From Dyadobacter subterraneus (GTDB taxonomy: Bacteria; Bacteroidota; Bacteroidia; Cytophagales; Spirosomataceae): a stretch of 64,000 nucleotides of DNA. Both the position numbers and the translations under genes were made by a program. Within the stretch, counting starts at the first letter, position 1. Each line of letters begins with the position of its first letter. The stretch spans positions 4,566,501-4,630,500 of the forward strand of contig NZ_JACYGY010000001.1 in NCBI RefSeq assembly GCF_015221875.1, read 5' to 3'. The notes under the pieces were generated by a model that saw nothing but the letters and a program-made list of their open reading frames with translations, made no database searches and was not told the origin of the DNA. Shown piece by piece: positions 63,423 to 64,000 of this stretch.

Positions 63423-64000
63423 ATGAAATTCCTTTTTACCTCTTTATTCATTTCCCTGCAACTTCTGTGTATAAATGCTTATGCACAACATAAATATGAA
63501 TTAAATTCTGGTTGGAAATGCAGCCCTATGGCCAAGGTTAAAGAAGACGGCTCCGCAGTTTCAAATCCTTCTTATTCTTTAAGTAGCTGGATCCCCGCAG
63601 TTGTACCGGGCACAGTGCTTACCACAATGCTTGAAAACAAACAGATTCCGGATCCTTTTTTCGGAATGAACAATGAAAAAATACCTGATATTTTCAAAAC
63701 CGGCCCTGAGTATTACACGTATTGGTTTGTAAAAGATTTTAATGAAACCGTAAAAGCCGGCGAACAGGTATGGCTTCATTTCCGTGGTGTTAATTATAGT
63801 TTTGACATATACCTGAACGGTAAAAAATTAAACAGCAAAAGACACAGCGGCATGTTTCTGCGCCAGTCTTACAACATCACTTCCTTACTTTTGAAAACCG
63901 GATCAAACAGACTGGCCGTTATTGTTTTTCCTCCTGATGCCGTTGGAAATGCAAACGGCGGACAAGGGGGAGACGGAACAATAGCAAAGAACGTAGCCCA
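63423..64000 (+). CDS. Glycoside hydrolase family 2 protein, N-terminal part (cut by window edge)
   Basis: An ATG at 63423 opens a frame that runs to the window edge (192 codons). A signal peptide (MKFLFTSLFISLQLLCINAYAQ) is followed by the galactose-binding-like sugar-binding domain of GH2: WIPAVVPGTVLTTMLENKQIPDPFFGMN, EYYTYWFVKDF and FRGVNYSFDIYLNGKKL, most similar to exo-beta-glucosaminidase/mannosidase members. The catalytic domain lies outside the window. Confidence 0.85.
   Translation, partial: MKFLFTSLFISLQLLCINAYAQHKYELNSGWKCSPMAKVKEDGSAVSNPSYSLSSWIPAVVPGTVLTTMLENKQIPDPFFGMNNEKIPDIFKTGPEYYTYWFVKDFNETVKAGEQVWLHFRGVNYSFDIYLNGKKLNSKRHSGMFLRQSYNITSLLLKTGSNRLAVIVFPPDAVGNANGGQGGDGTIAKNVA

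Overview
The window looks like a chromosomal segment of a Bacteroidota bacterium, most likely of the order Cytophagales and close to Dyadobacter or Spirosoma. The genus is inferred from gene style and was not tested. Supporting signs are an ECF sigma / FecR / STN-type SusC / SusD locus, a second TonB-dependent receptor, a type IX secretion (T9SS) C-terminal sorting domain, LytTR and stand-alone receiver proteins, a GlgE/GlgB pair, and many single genes with AT-rich intergenic gaps. No phage, plasmid backbone, transposase, rRNA or CRISPR array was seen. One tRNA, tRNA-Arg(CCG), is present.

Layout. 0-9.2 kb is a signal-transduction neighbourhood: a LytTR regulator with the start of its TPR sensor kinase (cut by the left edge), a CheB methylesterase interrupted by an in-frame amber codon, three receiver-only proteins (one with two receivers) and an RsbRD-type histidine kinase. 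9.4-15.6 kb holds a Crp/Fnr regulator with an isochorismatase-like hydrolase and a pirin, a decayed PAS histidine kinase, and an AraC regulator followed by a short-chain dehydrogenase. 15.7-23.1 kb (minus strand) holds a Nudix hydrolase, a secreted barrel-like protein, GlgB, a dipeptidase and a GlgE homologue that lacks two of the three catalytic acids. 23.3-33.6 kb is a cell-surface-signalling nutrient uptake locus (sigma, anti-sigma, SusC, SusD) plus another TonB receptor. 36.4-40.9 kb is a compact electrophile/quinone-detoxification cluster: Crp/Fnr regulator, pirin, nitroreductase, unknown protein, MhqO-like dioxygenase and MhqD-like hydrolase. It carries three copies of an FNR-like dyad at identical spacing to a shared downstream TTTGTAT element. 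41-51.8 kb (minus strand) holds a barrel protein, a GH127 arabinofuranosidase-like enzyme, a cation transporter, a dehydrogenase, a siderophore-interacting reductase with its AraC neighbour, an M1 peptidase and a phytase-like esterase. 51.9-64 kb holds an S9 peptidase, a NYN/LOTUS protein, an antitoxin next to a broken RelE/ParE toxin, a DUF1080 protein, an amidohydrolase, a cyclase-family enzyme, an HMA-AraC protein, a T9SS-exported ice-binding-like protein, a PQQ-type sugar dehydrogenase, a very acidic small protein and the start of a GH2 glycosidase.

The most notable observations are the triplicated FNR-like promoter architecture of the detoxification cluster (with a 23-codon reading frame wedged between two copies), the apparently catalytically dead GlgE homologue, the REPIN-like inverted repeats, the amber-interrupted CheB, and several freshly decaying genes (toxin, PAS kinase). 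All functional assignments come from reading motifs by eye; no database search was run.
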